From JARRPM01 sp963792815 (lineage in GTDB: Bacteria; Pseudomonadota; Gammaproteobacteria; Pseudomonadales; Halieaceae): DNA of 64,000 nt. How positions within the stretch are numbered: the first letter of the stretch is position 1; each line of letters begins with the position of its first letter. Under the pieces are notes generated by a model. It worked only from the letters and a program-made list of their open reading frames with translations, ran no database searches and was not told the DNA's origin. Location of the stretch: NCBI GenBank assembly GCA_963792815.1, contig CAWBXR010000006.1, positions 124,001 through 188,000 of the forward strand. The letters run 5' to 3'. Shown one piece after another: positions 37,727 through 48,071 of this stretch. Made by a program: the position numbers and the translations under genes.

Positions 37727-40523
37727 AGCGACGCTGCTCGCCATCGCCGTAGACGTTTTCCACGCAGCGGCCACAAAGGCCCGGATGCTCGGCGACCTGA
37801 CCCACCTCGGGACGCCGGTGCCAGCAACGTTCGCACTTGTCCAGCTCGGATGCGCTCACCCGCAGGCGCAGGCCGGCAAGCTCGGTGGCGGCTGCCTCCG
37901 CCGGCGCATCCGCCAGTGGCGCCAGGGTCGCCGCCGAGGTAATCAGCACGAATCGCAATTCGTCACCCAGCAATTGCAGCTGGGCCAACAGCGCAGGCTC
38001 CGCATAAAGGCTTACCACGGCGTCCAGTGAACCGCGCAGCTCACCCGCTGCACGACGCGCTTCCATTTCCTTGTTGACCGCCGCGCGCACAGCCATCAGC
38101 TGGCGCCAGTAATCCCTGCCCATCGCTTCATTGGCGGGTTCCGTCTGCAAGCCCCGGTACCATTCGACCAGGAACACAGACTCTGCCCGCTCACCCGGCA
38201 GGTTCTCCCAGATTTCCTCGGCTGTAAAACTCAGGATGGGCGCCATCCAGCGCACCAGGGCCTCACCGATGTGATACATGGCGGTCTGGGCCGAGCGACG
38301 GGCGACACTGTCCGCCCGGCTCGTGTACTGCCGATCCTTGATGACATCCAGGTAGAAACCGCCGAGATCCTGGGCGCAGAAATTGTGCAACTTCTGGTAG
38401 ACCTGGTGAAACTGGTAGTTGTCATAAGCCTCGGTCAACTCCGCCTGCAGGGCGGCCGCCCGATCCACCGCCCAGCGATCCAGCGACAGCATTTCCCCGA
38501 AATCCACGGCGTCCGCCACCGGGTCGAACCCACTGAGGTTGGACAACAGGAAACGCGCGGTATTGCGAATGCGCCGGTAGGCGTCCGCCGTGCGCTTGAA
38601 AATTTCATCACTGACCACCAGCTCGCCGCGGTAATCCGTGGCCGCCACCCAAAGCCGCAGAATATCGGCCCCGAGGTCATTCATGACATTGTTGGGGGCA
38701 ATCACGTTGCCAATGGACTTGGACATCTTGCGGCCGTCACTGTCCACGGTGAAGCCGTGGGTCAGCACCGCCTTGTAGGGCGCCTCGCCGTAGCTGCCGA
38801 TGCCGGTCAGCAGGGAGGACTGGAACCAGCCGCGATGCTGGTCGGAGCCCTCAAGGTACATATCTGCCGGAGAGCGCAGTCCCTCGCGCTGGCGCAGTAC
38901 GCAGGCGTGGGTGACACCGGAATCGAACCAGACATCCAGGGTGTCCGTCACCTTGTCGTAATCGTCCGCCTCGGCGCCCAGCAGTTCCGCAGCATCGAGC
39001 TCGAACCAGGCATCGATGCCCCGCTCCTCCATACGCAGCGCCACCGCTTCCATCAGTGACTGGGTCTCGGGGTGCAGTTCACCGCTGACCTTGTGGACGA
39101 ACAGGGTGATTGGCACCCCCCAGGTGCGCTGGCGGGATATGCACCAGTCCGGGCGATTGGCCAGCATGGCGTCTATCCGCGCCTTGCCCCACTCGGGCAG
39201 CCACTGCACCTGCTCAACCGCCGCCAGGGCGCTGCCCAACAGGCCGTTCTGGTGCATACCGACAAACCACTGGGGCGTGGCCCGGAAAATGATCGGGGTC
39301 TTGTGGCGCCAGCAGTGCGGGTAGGAATGCTGGTACTGCTCGGCGTGCAGCAATACGCCGCGTTCGCCCAGCAGATCGATAATAGCCGTGTTGGCTTTCA
39401 ACACGTGCTGGCCGGCAAAATGCTCGGTGTCCGGCAGGTATACGCCGTTGCCGCCCACCGGGTTGTAGACCTCCAGGCCGTAGGCCTGGCCCACCACAAA
39501 GTCGTCCTGGCCGTGGGCAGGCGCAGTGTGCACGGCGCCGGTGCCGGCTTCGGTGGTGACGTGGTCGCCCAGGATGACCGGGACCTGGCGCTCGAGAAAG
39601 CAATGCTGCAGTAACTGGTTTTCCAGGGCTGCGCCCTTGCAACGACCGAGCACTGTCAGGGCCGGCAGGCCAAACCGCAGCGCACAGGACTGCGCCAGGG
39701 CCTCGGCCACCAGCAGGGCCCTGCCCTGGCCTTCGATCAGCACATAGTCCAGCTCGCCGTTCAGGCTAACCGCCATATTGGCGGGCAGGGTCCAGGGGGT
39801 CGTGGTCCAGATCGGCACCGCGATCTCGCCCTGGTAGCTCGCGCCGCAGGCACGGTTGAATGCGGCGGGGTCAAGCGCTACGAACGCGACATCGATGGCC
39901 GCGGACACCTTATCCTGGTATTCAACTTCGGCCTCGGCCAGGGCAGAACCGCAGTCAGTGCACCAGTGCACGGGTTTGAAACCCTTGTGCAGGTGACCAT
40001 TGTCGATAATACGGGCCAGGGTGCGGACGATATTCGCCTCGAACGCGAAGTCCATGGTCAGGTAGGGGTTGGACCAGTCGCCGAACACTCCCATACGGAT
40101 AAAATCCGCGCGCTGGCCATCGACCTGGCGCGCAGCGTATTCGCGGCACTTCTGGCGAAACTCCGCCGGCGAAACCTTGACCCCGGGCTTGCCCACCTTC
40201 TTTTCCACGTTCAACTCGATAGGCAGGCCATGGCAATCCCAGCCGGGAACGTAAGGTGCGTCAAAGCCGTCGAGAGTGCGCGACTTGACGATTATGTCTT
40301 TCAGGATTTTATTCACCGCATGGCCAAGATGCAGGTCGCCGTTGGCGTAGGGCGGGCCATCGTGGAGGATGAATTTCGGGCGTCCGGCTCCCGCCGCGCG
40401 AATTTTTGCGTACAGCTCCATTTCCTGCCACTGCTTCAGTCGCTGCGGCTCGCGCTGGGCCAGGCTGGCCTTCATCGGGAAGGCCGTCTGGGGCAGGTTC
40501 AATGTGTCTTTGTAATCGCTCAT
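37719..40523 (-). CDS. ileS: Isoleucyl-tRNA synthetase
   Basis: 934 residues, normal for bacterial IleS. Class I signature in PPYANGDLHLGHAVNK (HIGH, here HLGH) and the KMSKS loop GRKMSKSIGNV. It has the CP1 editing domain (about residues 180-400) and a C-terminal zinc finger (CERCWHRRP...CGRCVENV). Charges tRNA-Ile in the cytoplasm. Operon with ribF upstream (20-bp gap) and lspA downstream (overlap). Frame unbroken. Confidence 0.97.
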   Translation of the reverse strand: MSDYKDTLNLPQTAFPMKASLAQREPQRLKQWQEMELYAKIRAAGAGRPKFILHDGPPYANGDLHLGHAVNKILKDIIVKSRTLDGFDAPYVPGWDCHGLPIELNVEKKVGKPGVKVSPAEFRQKCREYAARQVDGQRADFIRMGVFGDWSNPYLTMDFAFEANIVRTLARIIDNGHLHKGFKPVHWCTDCGSALAEAEVEYQDKVSAAIDVAFVALDPAAFNRACGASYQGEIAVPIWTTTPWTLPANMAVSLNGELDYVLIEGQGRALLVAEALAQSCALRFGLPALTVLGRCKGAALENQLLQHCFLERQVPVILGDHVTTEAGTGAVHTAPAHGQDDFVVGQAYGLEVYNPVGGNGVYLPDTEHFAGQHVLKANTAIIDLLGERGVLLHAEQYQHSYPHCWRHKTPIIFRATPQWFVGMHQNGLLGSALAAVEQVQWLPEWGKARIDAMLANRPDWCISRQRTWGVPITLFVHKVSGELHPETQSLMEAVALRMEERGIDAWFELDAAELLGAEADDYDKVTDTLDVWFDSGVTHACVLRQREGLRSPADMYLEGSDQHRGWFQSSLLTGIGSYGEAPYKAVLTHGFTVDSDGRKMSKSIGNVIAPNNVMNDLGADILRLWVAATDYRGELVVSDEIFKRTADAYRRIRNTARFLLSNLSGFDPVADAVDFGEMLSLDRWAVDRAAALQAELTEAYDNYQFHQVYQKLHNFCAQDLGGFYLDVIKDRQYTSRADSVARRSAQTAMYHIGEALVRWMAPILSFTAEEIWENLPGERAESVFLVEWYRGLQTEPANEAMGRDYWRQLMAVRAAVNKEMEARRAAGELRGSLDAVVSLYAEPALLAQLQLLGDELRFVLITSAATLAPLADAPAEAAATELAGLRLRVSASELDKCERCWHRRPEVGQVAEHPGLCGRCVENVYGDGEQRRYA

Positions 40524-40543
40524 ATATCTATCATCTGAAAACG

Positions 40544-41476
40544 TCAGTGCCGACCCAACCAGGCCCGTGTATTTTCTATGTCCCTGGCAATGTTTTCCCT
40601 CAGCTCCTCCACTGAGCCGAACTTTTTCTCGTCACGCAGTTTGTGCCTGAACGTGACCTCGATATGTTGGCCGTAGAGGCCAATTTCCCGGTCCAGCAAG
40701 TGCACTTCCAGGTTCGCCCTGATGCTGTCGTCTACAGTCGGGCGAACCCCGACATTGGCGACCCCTGCGGCGCCTTCGAGACCAGCGCCACTGACCTCCA
40801 CCACGTAAACCCCCGACAGCGGCGCCCGCAGCCGGTCCAGGTGCAGGTTGGCGGTGGGCGCCCCCAGGGTCTGCCCCAACTGGCGGCCATAGATCACCTT
40901 GCCAGAGATGGTGTAGGGCCGCCCCAACAGGCGTTTTGCCGCGGCGAAATCCGCGCTTTCCAGGGCCTCCCGGATCCGGGTACTGCTCACCCGCTCCCCG
41001 CCTATCGAATAGGTGGGGGTGGGCCTGGCCTCATAGCCGTAGCGCGGGCCCTGCTGCCTGATAAACTCCAGGTCCCCCTCGCGATCGTTGCCAAAGCGAA
41101 AGTCATCTCCCAGCACCACGTAGCGGACACCGAGCCCGGCGACGAAAATGTCATCCAGGAATCGCTGGGCGGACATTTCCCGCAGGCTCTCATTGAACTG
41201 CACCCGCAACAGCCGGTCCACGCCCAGCGCCCGCATGGCGAAAAACTTTTCCCTGAAGCTCATGATCCTGGCCGGGGCTTTCAGGGGCGAAAAGTACTCC
41301 CGTGGCAACGGCTCGAACACAATCACCAGCGAGGGAACAGCCAGTTCCAGCGACTTGTCCAGCAGGTGCCGGATCACCGCCTGGTGGCCCAGATGCACGC
41401 CGTCAAAAGCGCCGATCGTGACCACGCAACCGCGGTGTCTTGGCCGCATATTGTGCAGGCCGCGGATCAATTCCAT
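40544..41476 (-). CDS. ribF: Bifunctional riboflavin kinase / FAD synthetase
   Basis: 310 residues. The N-terminal nucleotidylyltransferase domain has TIGAFDGVHLGHQAVIRHL and the VLGDDFRFGNDREGD loop. The C-terminal flavokinase domain has the GKVIYGRQLGQTLGAPTANL signature. Makes FMN from riboflavin and then FAD. Between murJ and ileS, the conserved gammaproteobacterial order. Confidence 0.96.
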   Translation of the reverse strand: MELIRGLHNMRPRHRGCVVTIGAFDGVHLGHQAVIRHLLDKSLELAVPSLVIVFEPLPREYFSPLKAPARIMSFREKFFAMRALGVDRLLRVQFNESLREMSAQRFLDDIFVAGLGVRYVVLGDDFRFGNDREGDLEFIRQQGPRYGYEARPTPTYSIGGERVSSTRIREALESADFAAAKRLLGRPYTISGKVIYGRQLGQTLGAPTANLHLDRLRAPLSGVYVVEVSGAGLEGAAGVANVGVRPTVDDSIRANLEVHLLDREIGLYGQHIEVTFRHKLRDEKKFGSVEELRENIARDIENTRAWLGRH

Positions 41477-41578
41477 CGGGGCAGGAGATACTCAGTCAAA
41501 TCAAACGCAGCAGTATAGCGAATGTAGACGCACTCGCCTATGCTTGCGCCCTCCCCCGGGGGGTAATAATACCCCGGC

Positions 41579-43210
41579 TCAGAGCTCGGAAGGCGTGCGC
41601 AAATGCCGCAGGCGCGTACCCAGCAACATGTGGACCAACAGGTAGATGGCGGCCCCGGCGCCGCAGAGCAGGGCCAGTTCCAGGGCCCGGCGCTGCCAGT
41701 CCCAGCCCAGCCAATGGGCGCTGCCCTGGTTCAGGAACAGCAGGACCGCCGTCATGGCGGTGGTGGCCGCCACCAGGCGCAGGGTGTAGCTGCCCCAGCC
41801 GCCGTGTACCTGGTACACGCCATCTCGCAGCAGCCCCCGCAGCAGCAGGCCGGCGTTCAGGAAAGCGGCCACCGATGTGGCGAGCGCGAGCCCCATGTGT
41901 CCCACGTTCCAGAAGTACATCAGGGGGACCACGAACAGCAGGTTGAGCACCATATTCACCACCATGGCGACAATACCGATTTTCACCGGGGTTTTCGTGT
42001 CCTTGCGAGCGTAGTAGGCCGGCGCCAGTACCTTGACCAGCATGAATGCTACCAGGCCAAGGCTGTAGGCCTGCAGGCTGTAGGAGGACATTGCCACGTC
42101 CCGGGGGGTCAGTTCCCCGTACTGGAACAGGGTGATGAGTATGGGTTGGGCCAGGATCACCAGGGCCACGGTGGCGGGCACGGCGATCAGCAGCACCGAG
42201 CGGATAGCCCAGTCCAGGGTCAGGCTGAACTTGCCCTCTCGCGCCGCTGCCCGGTGGGCCGACAGGTTGGGCAGGATAACGGTGGCAATCGCGATGCCGA
42301 ACACCCCCAGTGGCAGCTCCGCCAGGCGATCCGAGTAGTAAAGCCAGGACACGCTGCCGGTAGGCAGGAACGAGGCCAGCACCGTGTCCAGCAGCAGGTT
42401 GATCTGGCTCACCGAGACGCCGAACAGGGCCGGCACCATCAACTTGAGGATCCGCCGCACCCCTTCGTCCCGGGTATCCCAGATCGGTCGCGGCACCAGT
42501 TCCAGCCGGTACAGCGACGGCAGCTGGAACAACAACTGGATAAACCCGGCAAAAAACACCCCCCAGGCGAGGGCAAAAACGGGCTCTTCAAACCAGGGGG
42601 CCGCCACGGTGGCGGCAAAGATCAGGGACAGGTTGAGGAATACCGGGGTGAAGGCGGGTACGGCAAAGCGCCCGAAACTGTTGAGGATGGCCCCGCAAAA
42701 GCCGGTCATCGAGATCAACAACAGGTAGGGGAAGGTGATCCTGATCATCTCGGAGGTCAGCTGGTATTTCAGCGGCTGGTCGAGGAAGCCCGGGGCGAAC
42801 AGCCCGGCGACCAGGGGTGCCGCCAGTATGGCAAAGGAGGTGACCAGCAGCAGGGTGCCGCCCAGAACCCCGGCGACCCTGTCGATCAGGCTCTTCACCG
42901 CCGCGATGCTGCCCTCCTGCTTGTAGTCGGCGAGCACGGGAACAAAGGCCTGGGAAAATGCACCCTCTGCGAATAAACGCCGCAGGAAATTGGGGATCTT
43001 GAAGGCCACAAAAAAGGCGTCGGCGTTGGCAGTGGCCCCGACAAACCCGGCAATGACCATGTCCCGCACCAGCCCCAGGATTCTCGACAGCATGGTCATG
43101 CTGCCTACCAGGGCGCTGGCCCGCAGCAGGCCAGGCGTGTTATCCGGGGACTTATCCGGTAACGCGTCGGTCGGGGTCTCGGGCGGGGAGTCGGGATTAT
43201 GGTCTGACAT
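41579..43210 (-). CDS. murJ: Lipid II flippase MurJ
   Basis: 543 residues, about 14 membrane segments; MOP exporter superfamily. N-terminal ASALVGSMTMLSRILGLVRDMVIAGFVGAT and NFLRRLFAEGAFSQAFVPVLADY are family signatures. Flips lipid-linked peptidoglycan precursors across the inner membrane. The first about 30 residues (SDHNPDSPPETPTDALPDKSP) are a proline- and aspartate-rich cytoplasmic extension that is longer than usual. A 102-bp gap separates it from ribF. Confidence 0.95.
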   Translation of the reverse strand: MSDHNPDSPPETPTDALPDKSPDNTPGLLRASALVGSMTMLSRILGLVRDMVIAGFVGATANADAFFVAFKIPNFLRRLFAEGAFSQAFVPVLADYKQEGSIAAVKSLIDRVAGVLGGTLLLVTSFAILAAPLVAGLFAPGFLDQPLKYQLTSEMIRITFPYLLLISMTGFCGAILNSFGRFAVPAFTPVFLNLSLIFAATVAAPWFEEPVFALAWGVFFAGFIQLLFQLPSLYRLELVPRPIWDTRDEGVRRILKLMVPALFGVSVSQINLLLDTVLASFLPTGSVSWLYYSDRLAELPLGVFGIAIATVILPNLSAHRAAAREGKFSLTLDWAIRSVLLIAVPATVALVILAQPILITLFQYGELTPRDVAMSSYSLQAYSLGLVAFMLVKVLAPAYYARKDTKTPVKIGIVAMVVNMVLNLLFVVPLMYFWNVGHMGLALATSVAAFLNAGLLLRGLLRDGVYQVHGGWGSYTLRLVAATTAMTAVLLFLNQGSAHWLGWDWQRRALELALLCGAGAAIYLLVHMLLGTRLRHLRTPSEL

Positions 43211-43239
43211 GGGTCAACAGGGCGCGGCGGCGGACAGCC

Positions 43240-43857
43240 TCAGCTCCAGCGCTCCCGCAGGGACTCGCCGTGAATCTGCAGCCACTGCAGGGCGATCAGG
43301 GTGTGTCCATTGGGGACCCGGTTGGCCGCCAGCAACGCCAGGGCGTCAGTGCGGGCTACCGAATGCACCAGGATATCTTCCCCCTCTTCCTGCAGGCCAT
43401 GAATGCCGCCAATCGAGGCTTTATTCACCCTGCCGCAAAACAGGCGCACCTGTTCGGTGCAGGCGCCGGCACTGGGGAGCACGGTCGCAATGGGCACCAG
43501 CTCCGACAGCTCACAGCCCGCCTCTTCCATGGCCTCCCGGTGCGCCACTTCCGTGTCGCTCTCTCCGGGCTCCACCACACCGGCCACCAGTTCCAGCATC
43601 CAGGGGCTGTCACCGGCGCGCATTGCACCGGGGCGAAACTGCTCGATCAGCACCAGCTCATCCGTGACCGGGTCCCAGGGCAGCACACCCACCGCGTCCC
43701 CCCGCTCAAACAGTTCCCGCACCTGGGGACTGCTCCAGCCTCCACCGAAGCGGCGATACTGCAGGGTGACCCGACGCAGGCTGAAGTGGCCGGAAAACAC
43801 CGTGGCGTCCTCGAGGATGCGCACGTCCTGCGGGCCGAAGGTCAGCTCCAGGCTCAT
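43240..43857 (-). CDS. nudF: NUDIX hydrolase, ADP-ribose pyrophosphatase type
   Basis: 205 residues. NUDIX box in GVVEPGESDTEVAHREAMEEAG (GX5EX7REUXEEXGU). The long N-terminal beta region and the FRPGAM...WMLELVAG segment are typical of ADP-ribose diphosphatases (NudF), which cleave ADP-ribose to AMP and ribose 5-phosphate. Its ATG overlaps the stop of pyrB (TGATG), so the two are translationally coupled. Confidence 0.87.
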   Translation of the reverse strand: MSLELTFGPQDVRILEDATVFSGHFSLRRVTLQYRRFGGGWSSPQVRELFERGDAVGVLPWDPVTDELVLIEQFRPGAMRAGDSPWMLELVAGVVEPGESDTEVAHREAMEEAGCELSELVPIATVLPSAGACTEQVRLFCGRVNKASIGGIHGLQEEGEDILVHSVARTDALALLAANRVPNGHTLIALQWLQIHGESLRERWS

Positions 43858-44870
43858 CAGAACCTGCCCGCTGTGTACCAGTTGACGTCCCGCGCATGCC
43901 TGTCTACCTGGTCGACCACATCCAGGGTCAGGGCGAACAGGGCCATCCGCACCAGCATGCCGTTGTCGGTCTGGCGGAAGATCGCGAGGTTCGGGTTATC
44001 GTTCAGGTCATCGTCCAGTTCCCGGGCATTGTCCCGGGAATCCCGCGGCAGTGGATGCATGATCACCGTGTTGGGTTCGCAGTGGTGGGTGTAAATGGCC
44101 TGGTTGAGACGATACCGGCCCCGGTAGAGATCCGCCTCCGCCTGGCTGCTGAAGCGCTCCTCCTGGATGCGGGTCGAGTAGACGATATCCACGTGGGAGA
44201 TGCTGGCCTCCAGGGCGTCGGACTCGATGACCTCTACCCCTGACTGACGCATTTCCTCAACGATTTCCCCGGGCATCCGCAGTTCGCCCGGCGAAACCAG
44301 GGTCACCTGCACCCGCTCGAACAGGCACAGGAGCTTACTGAGGGAATGTACGGTTCGACCGTAGCGCAGGTCACCCACCATGGCGATACGGAGTTTGTCG
44401 ATACCGCGGCCCCGCTCAACCAGTTCGCTCTTGATAGTGTACAGATCCAGCAAAGCCTGGCTGGGATGCTCGTTGCTGCCATCCCCGCCATTGATTACCG
44501 GCACGCGGCTGGCGGCGGCAAATTCCGCCACCGACCCGGCCACCGGATGGCGCATGGCTATGACATCGGAATAGCCACTGAGAACCCGGGCGGTGTCGTA
44601 CAGCGACTCCCCCTTGGCGATTGCGGAATTTTCGAAACCGGTGGTCTCGCGCACCTCGCCGCCCAGCAGGTTGAAGGCGCTGCCGAAGCTCACCCGGGTG
44701 CGGGTGCTGGGCTCGAAAAACATGGACCCCAGGATGGCGCCATCCAGTACCCGGGTAACACGACGGCGCCGGGCGTAGGGGCCCATGCGATCGGCAACGG
44801 CAAAAATATGCTCTACGTCGCCGCGTTCGAACTGGTGGACCGAGAGGATATGGCTACCGGCAAACTGCAC
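43857..44870 (-). CDS. pyrB: Aspartate carbamoyltransferase catalytic subunit
   Basis: 337 residues. Carbamoyl-phosphate loop FFEPSTRTRVSFGSAFNLLGG; also HPSQALLDLYT and TIMHPLPRD-like MHPLPRDSRDNARELDDD. Second step of pyrimidine synthesis: carbamoyl phosphate plus aspartate. No pyrI regulatory gene or pyrC-like gene is next to it. Its upstream region (44871-44988) has a GC-rich inverted repeat but no T-run, so no attenuator is claimed. Confidence 0.92.
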   Translation of the reverse strand: MQFAGSHILSVHQFERGDVEHIFAVADRMGPYARRRRVTRVLDGAILGSMFFEPSTRTRVSFGSAFNLLGGEVRETTGFENSAIAKGESLYDTARVLSGYSDVIAMRHPVAGSVAEFAAASRVPVINGGDGSNEHPSQALLDLYTIKSELVERGRGIDKLRIAMVGDLRYGRTVHSLSKLLCLFERVQVTLVSPGELRMPGEIVEEMRQSGVEVIESDALEASISHVDIVYSTRIQEERFSSQAEADLYRGRYRLNQAIYTHHCEPNTVIMHPLPRDSRDNARELDDDLNDNPNLAIFRQTDNGMLVRMALFALTLDVVDQVDRHARDVNWYTAGRF

Positions 44871-44988
44871 AGGGATTCGCTCCTGGAAACTGGGTTAAGG
44901 GGCGGGCCACAACCCGCCCGGCGCCATTATACGAGGGGGCCGCGCCACTGCCCATGTGCGTATTACCGAAGAAAACTCCGCCGGTCGC

Positions 44989-46437
44989 TCAGGCCAGCAG
45001 GCTGTCGCCATATTCCTGCAGCTGCAGCATCAGTTCCTGCTGCGCTGGCGCCAGGGTGCCCGAGGCCAGCAGCTCCTCGATGCTGGCATGAAATTCATCC
45101 ATGCAGATACTGCCGCCGGCGCCGGGCTCGGTCAGGCGTGCGAAACGATACTCCTCCCACCGGGCTCGCTCTTCGGGGGACAGGGTCTGGGGGTAGTTCC
45201 TCGCGCGATAGCGAAACAGCATCTCGGGCAGGCGCGCGTCCTCGAAGGCAAAACTGGCTGACGCCAGCTCCGCCGGGCTGGAGGCGCGCACATCGTTCAT
45301 CACCTGCCTGTCGTGATCGGAAAAAAAACCGCCGCCATAGAGCATGCGATCCGGGTCTGACACGGGCTCGAAGTTGCGCCCGGCAAAAATCGCCTGGACC
45401 CGGGTGTTGAAGGCTTTCGGGTTGCGCCCGCGGTAGTCCCGCAGGGCGGCGAGGTGCTTGCGGCAGCGCGCGCCGTCGATGCCCAGGCGCTCGGCGGTGG
45501 CAGCATCCGCCATTTTCGCGGTCACCAGTACGGGACAGCGATTTATATGTACTGTCTTCAGCCCGGGTCGCTCCACGCCCTCGGGCAGATCCGCAGTACG
45601 CCGGAACAGCAGCTCCCCCAGCTGGTCAGGCTCCAGCTCGAACAGGGGAGCCGGGTCGGCATCCAGGTCATAGCAGATCACCTCGTTCCTGTTCACCGGG
45701 TGCAGGGCCAGCGGCACTATCAGCGCGATATTATTGCGTTGCGCCCCGAACATGCCCGACACGTGCAGCACCGGCTTCATGCCGGCGATATCCAGCAGCG
45801 CCTGGGCGGAGCGCTTGTCGCGATGATTGAGCACGTAGTCGTACAGGCGCGGCTGGCGCTGCTTTACCAGCCGGGCCAGGGCTATTGTCGCATGCACATC
45901 CGACAGGGCGTCGTGGGCCGATTCGTGGCTGATGCCGTTGGCGGCGGTCAGCTCTTCCAGCCGGAAACTGGGCAAGCCGTCCTCCCGCAGGGGCCATTCG
46001 ATACCCTCCGGGCGCAGCGCGTTGGCCGTACGCAACAGGTCGATGAGGTCCCAGCGGGAGTTGCCGTTCTGCCATTCCCGGGCATAGGGTTCATGGAAGT
46101 TGCGGTACAGGGTGTAGCGGGTGACCTCGTCGTCAAAGCGCAGTGAGTTGTAACCCACGCCACAGGTACCGGGCCGGGCCAGCTCCTGCTCGATGCGGCC
46201 GATAAACTCACACTCGGGCAAACCCTTTTCAAGCGCCTGCTGCGGGCTGATACCCGTGACCAGGCTGGCCTGTGGCTGGGGCAGGACATCGTCCGCGGGG
46301 CGGGCGAACAGCACCAGGGGCTCGCCCACGGGGTTCAGGTCCAGGTCGGTGCGCAGTCCGGCGAACTGCACCGGCCGGTCGCGGGACGGGTCGGCGCCAG
46401 AGGTCTCGTAATCGTGCCAGTAAAACGTGTCAGGCAA
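44989..46437 (-). CDS. sbcB: Exodeoxyribonuclease I
   Basis: 482 residues. DEDD exonuclease that degrades single-stranded DNA 3' to 5'. The first acidic motif is in YWHDYETSGADPSRDRPVQFAGLRTDLDLNP; GYNSLRFDDEVTRYTLYRNFHEPY and HDALSDVHATIALARL hold the others. Acts in recombination and mismatch repair. Its start overlaps the fumarase stop by eight bases. Confidence 0.95.
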   Translation of the reverse strand: MPDTFYWHDYETSGADPSRDRPVQFAGLRTDLDLNPVGEPLVLFARPADDVLPQPQASLVTGISPQQALEKGLPECEFIGRIEQELARPGTCGVGYNSLRFDDEVTRYTLYRNFHEPYAREWQNGNSRWDLIDLLRTANALRPEGIEWPLREDGLPSFRLEELTAANGISHESAHDALSDVHATIALARLVKQRQPRLYDYVLNHRDKRSAQALLDIAGMKPVLHVSGMFGAQRNNIALIVPLALHPVNRNEVICYDLDADPAPLFELEPDQLGELLFRRTADLPEGVERPGLKTVHINRCPVLVTAKMADAATAERLGIDGARCRKHLAALRDYRGRNPKAFNTRVQAIFAGRNFEPVSDPDRMLYGGGFFSDHDRQVMNDVRASSPAELASASFAFEDARLPEMLFRYRARNYPQTLSPEERARWEEYRFARLTEPGAGGSICMDEFHASIEELLASGTLAPAQQELMLQLQEYGDSLLA

Positions 46438-47953
46438 CGGTTATCGCCTGCTCGGCAATCTTTGCCTGCCAGAGTTTTGGCCCGGTTTCGTGTACCGAGA
46501 CCCCGGTGGTGTCTACCGCCACTGTCACCGGCATGTCCTTGACCTCGAATTCATAGATAGCCTCCATGCCCAGCTCGGGAAAGGCGACCACCCGGGCGGA
46601 GGTAATGGCCTTGGAGACCAGGTAGGCCGCACCACCTACCGCCATCAGGTACACAGCCTTGTGCTTGCGTATGGCCTCGACACCCGCCGGGCCGCGCTCC
46701 GCCTTGCCGATCATACCCAGCAGACCCGTTTTCTCCAGGATGAAATCCGTGAACTTGTCCATCCGGGTCGCGGTGGTGGGACCGGCCGGCCCCATCACCT
46801 CGTCGCGCACCGGGTCCACCGGCCCCACGTAGTAGATGAACCGCCCCTTCAGGTCGACTTCCTTCGGCAGGCCGACACCACTCTCGATGAGTTCTTTCAT
46901 TTTCTTGTGGGCGGCGTCCCGTCCGGTCAACATCTTGCCCGACAGCAGCAGGGTATCGCCGGGCTGCCACTGCGCCACGTCGGCACGGGTGACCGTGTCT
47001 AGATTCACCCGCCGGACCTGGTCGCTCACCTCCTGGGTGATTTCCGGCCAGTCGTTGATATCCGGAGGTGTCTGCAGTGCGGGGCCGGAGCCGTCCAGGA
47101 CGAAATGGGCGTGCCGCGTGGCCGCGCAATTGGGAATCATCGCCACCGGCAGGGAGGCAGCGTGGGTGGGATAGTCGCGAATCTTCACATCCATGACGGT
47201 GGTCAGGCCGCCCAGGCCCTGGGCCCCGATACCCAGCTTGTTCACCGCCTCCATGATCTCGAGGCGCAGTTCCTCCACCCGGTTGGCGGGTCCGCGCTCG
47301 CGCAGTTCGTGGATGTCGATGGGATCCATCAGGGCTTCCTTGGCCAGTACCGCCGCTTTTTCAGCGGTACCGCCAATACCGATTCCCAGCATGCCCGGCG
47401 GGCACCAGCCCGCACCCATCGTCGGTATGGTTTTGACCACCCAGTCGACAATGCTGTCAGAGGGGTTGAGCATGACGAGCTTGGACTTGTTTTCCGAGCC
47501 ACCGCCCTTGGCCGCCACCTGCACATCGACGGTATCGCCCGCCACGACCTCCATATGAATTACCGCAGGGGTGTTGTCCTTCGTATTGCGACGCGCCCCT
47601 GCCGGGTCCTCCAGGATCGAGGCGCGCAGGACGTTATCGGGGTTGGTATAGGCCCGGCGTACACCCTCATTGACCATATCCGCAACGGACATCGTGGCGT
47701 CCCACTGCACACTCATGCCAATCTTCAGGAACACCGTGACGATGCCCGTGTCCTGGCATATCGGGCGGTGACCCTCGGCGCACATGCGGGAATTGATCAG
47801 GATCTGCCCCATGGCATCCTTCGCCGCGGGATTCTGCTCCCGCTGGTAGGCCTCATGCACAGCCTTCACAAAATCCACGGGATGGTAGTAGGAGATGAAT
47901 TGCAGCGCGTCGGCGACGCTGTCGATGAAATCGTCCTGGCGAATAATAGTCAT
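46430..47953 (-). CDS. fumA: Class I (Fe-S) fumarate hydratase
   Basis: 507 residues, single-chain class I fumarase with a [4Fe-4S] cluster (oxygen-sensitive). Cysteines in RPICQDTGIVTVF, in MGAGWCPPGML and in IPNCAATRHAHF fit the three cluster ligands; GGGSENKSKL and KGRFIYYVGPVDPVRDEVMGPAGPTTATRMDKF are also conserved. TCA-cycle interconversion of fumarate and malate. Overlaps sbcB by eight bases, so the two are probably co-transcribed. FumA or FumB in name only; the two are not distinguishable here. Confidence 0.92.
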   Translation of the reverse strand: MTIIRQDDFIDSVADALQFISYYHPVDFVKAVHEAYQREQNPAAKDAMGQILINSRMCAEGHRPICQDTGIVTVFLKIGMSVQWDATMSVADMVNEGVRRAYTNPDNVLRASILEDPAGARRNTKDNTPAVIHMEVVAGDTVDVQVAAKGGGSENKSKLVMLNPSDSIVDWVVKTIPTMGAGWCPPGMLGIGIGGTAEKAAVLAKEALMDPIDIHELRERGPANRVEELRLEIMEAVNKLGIGAQGLGGLTTVMDVKIRDYPTHAASLPVAMIPNCAATRHAHFVLDGSGPALQTPPDINDWPEITQEVSDQVRRVNLDTVTRADVAQWQPGDTLLLSGKMLTGRDAAHKKMKELIESGVGLPKEVDLKGRFIYYVGPVDPVRDEVMGPAGPTTATRMDKFTDFILEKTGLLGMIGKAERGPAGVEAIRKHKAVYLMAVGGAAYLVSKAITSARVVAFPELGMEAIYEFEVKDMPVTVAVDTTGVSVHETGPKLWQAKIAEQAITVA

Positions 47954-48071
47954 GGTGAAATCCTTATTGCGACGGGGATAACAAGAACCGGGGTAAAGAG
48001 GGAGCGCCAGTATACACCCCGGGGATCGACTCTACAGCCCACAGGGCGGGCCGCAGAACTGGCGCGGGCGC

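Noticed and set aside
44871..44988. Attenuator or riboswitch upstream of pyrB
   Set aside because: A GC-rich inverted repeat is visible but there is no T-run and no pyrimidine-type leader peptide.
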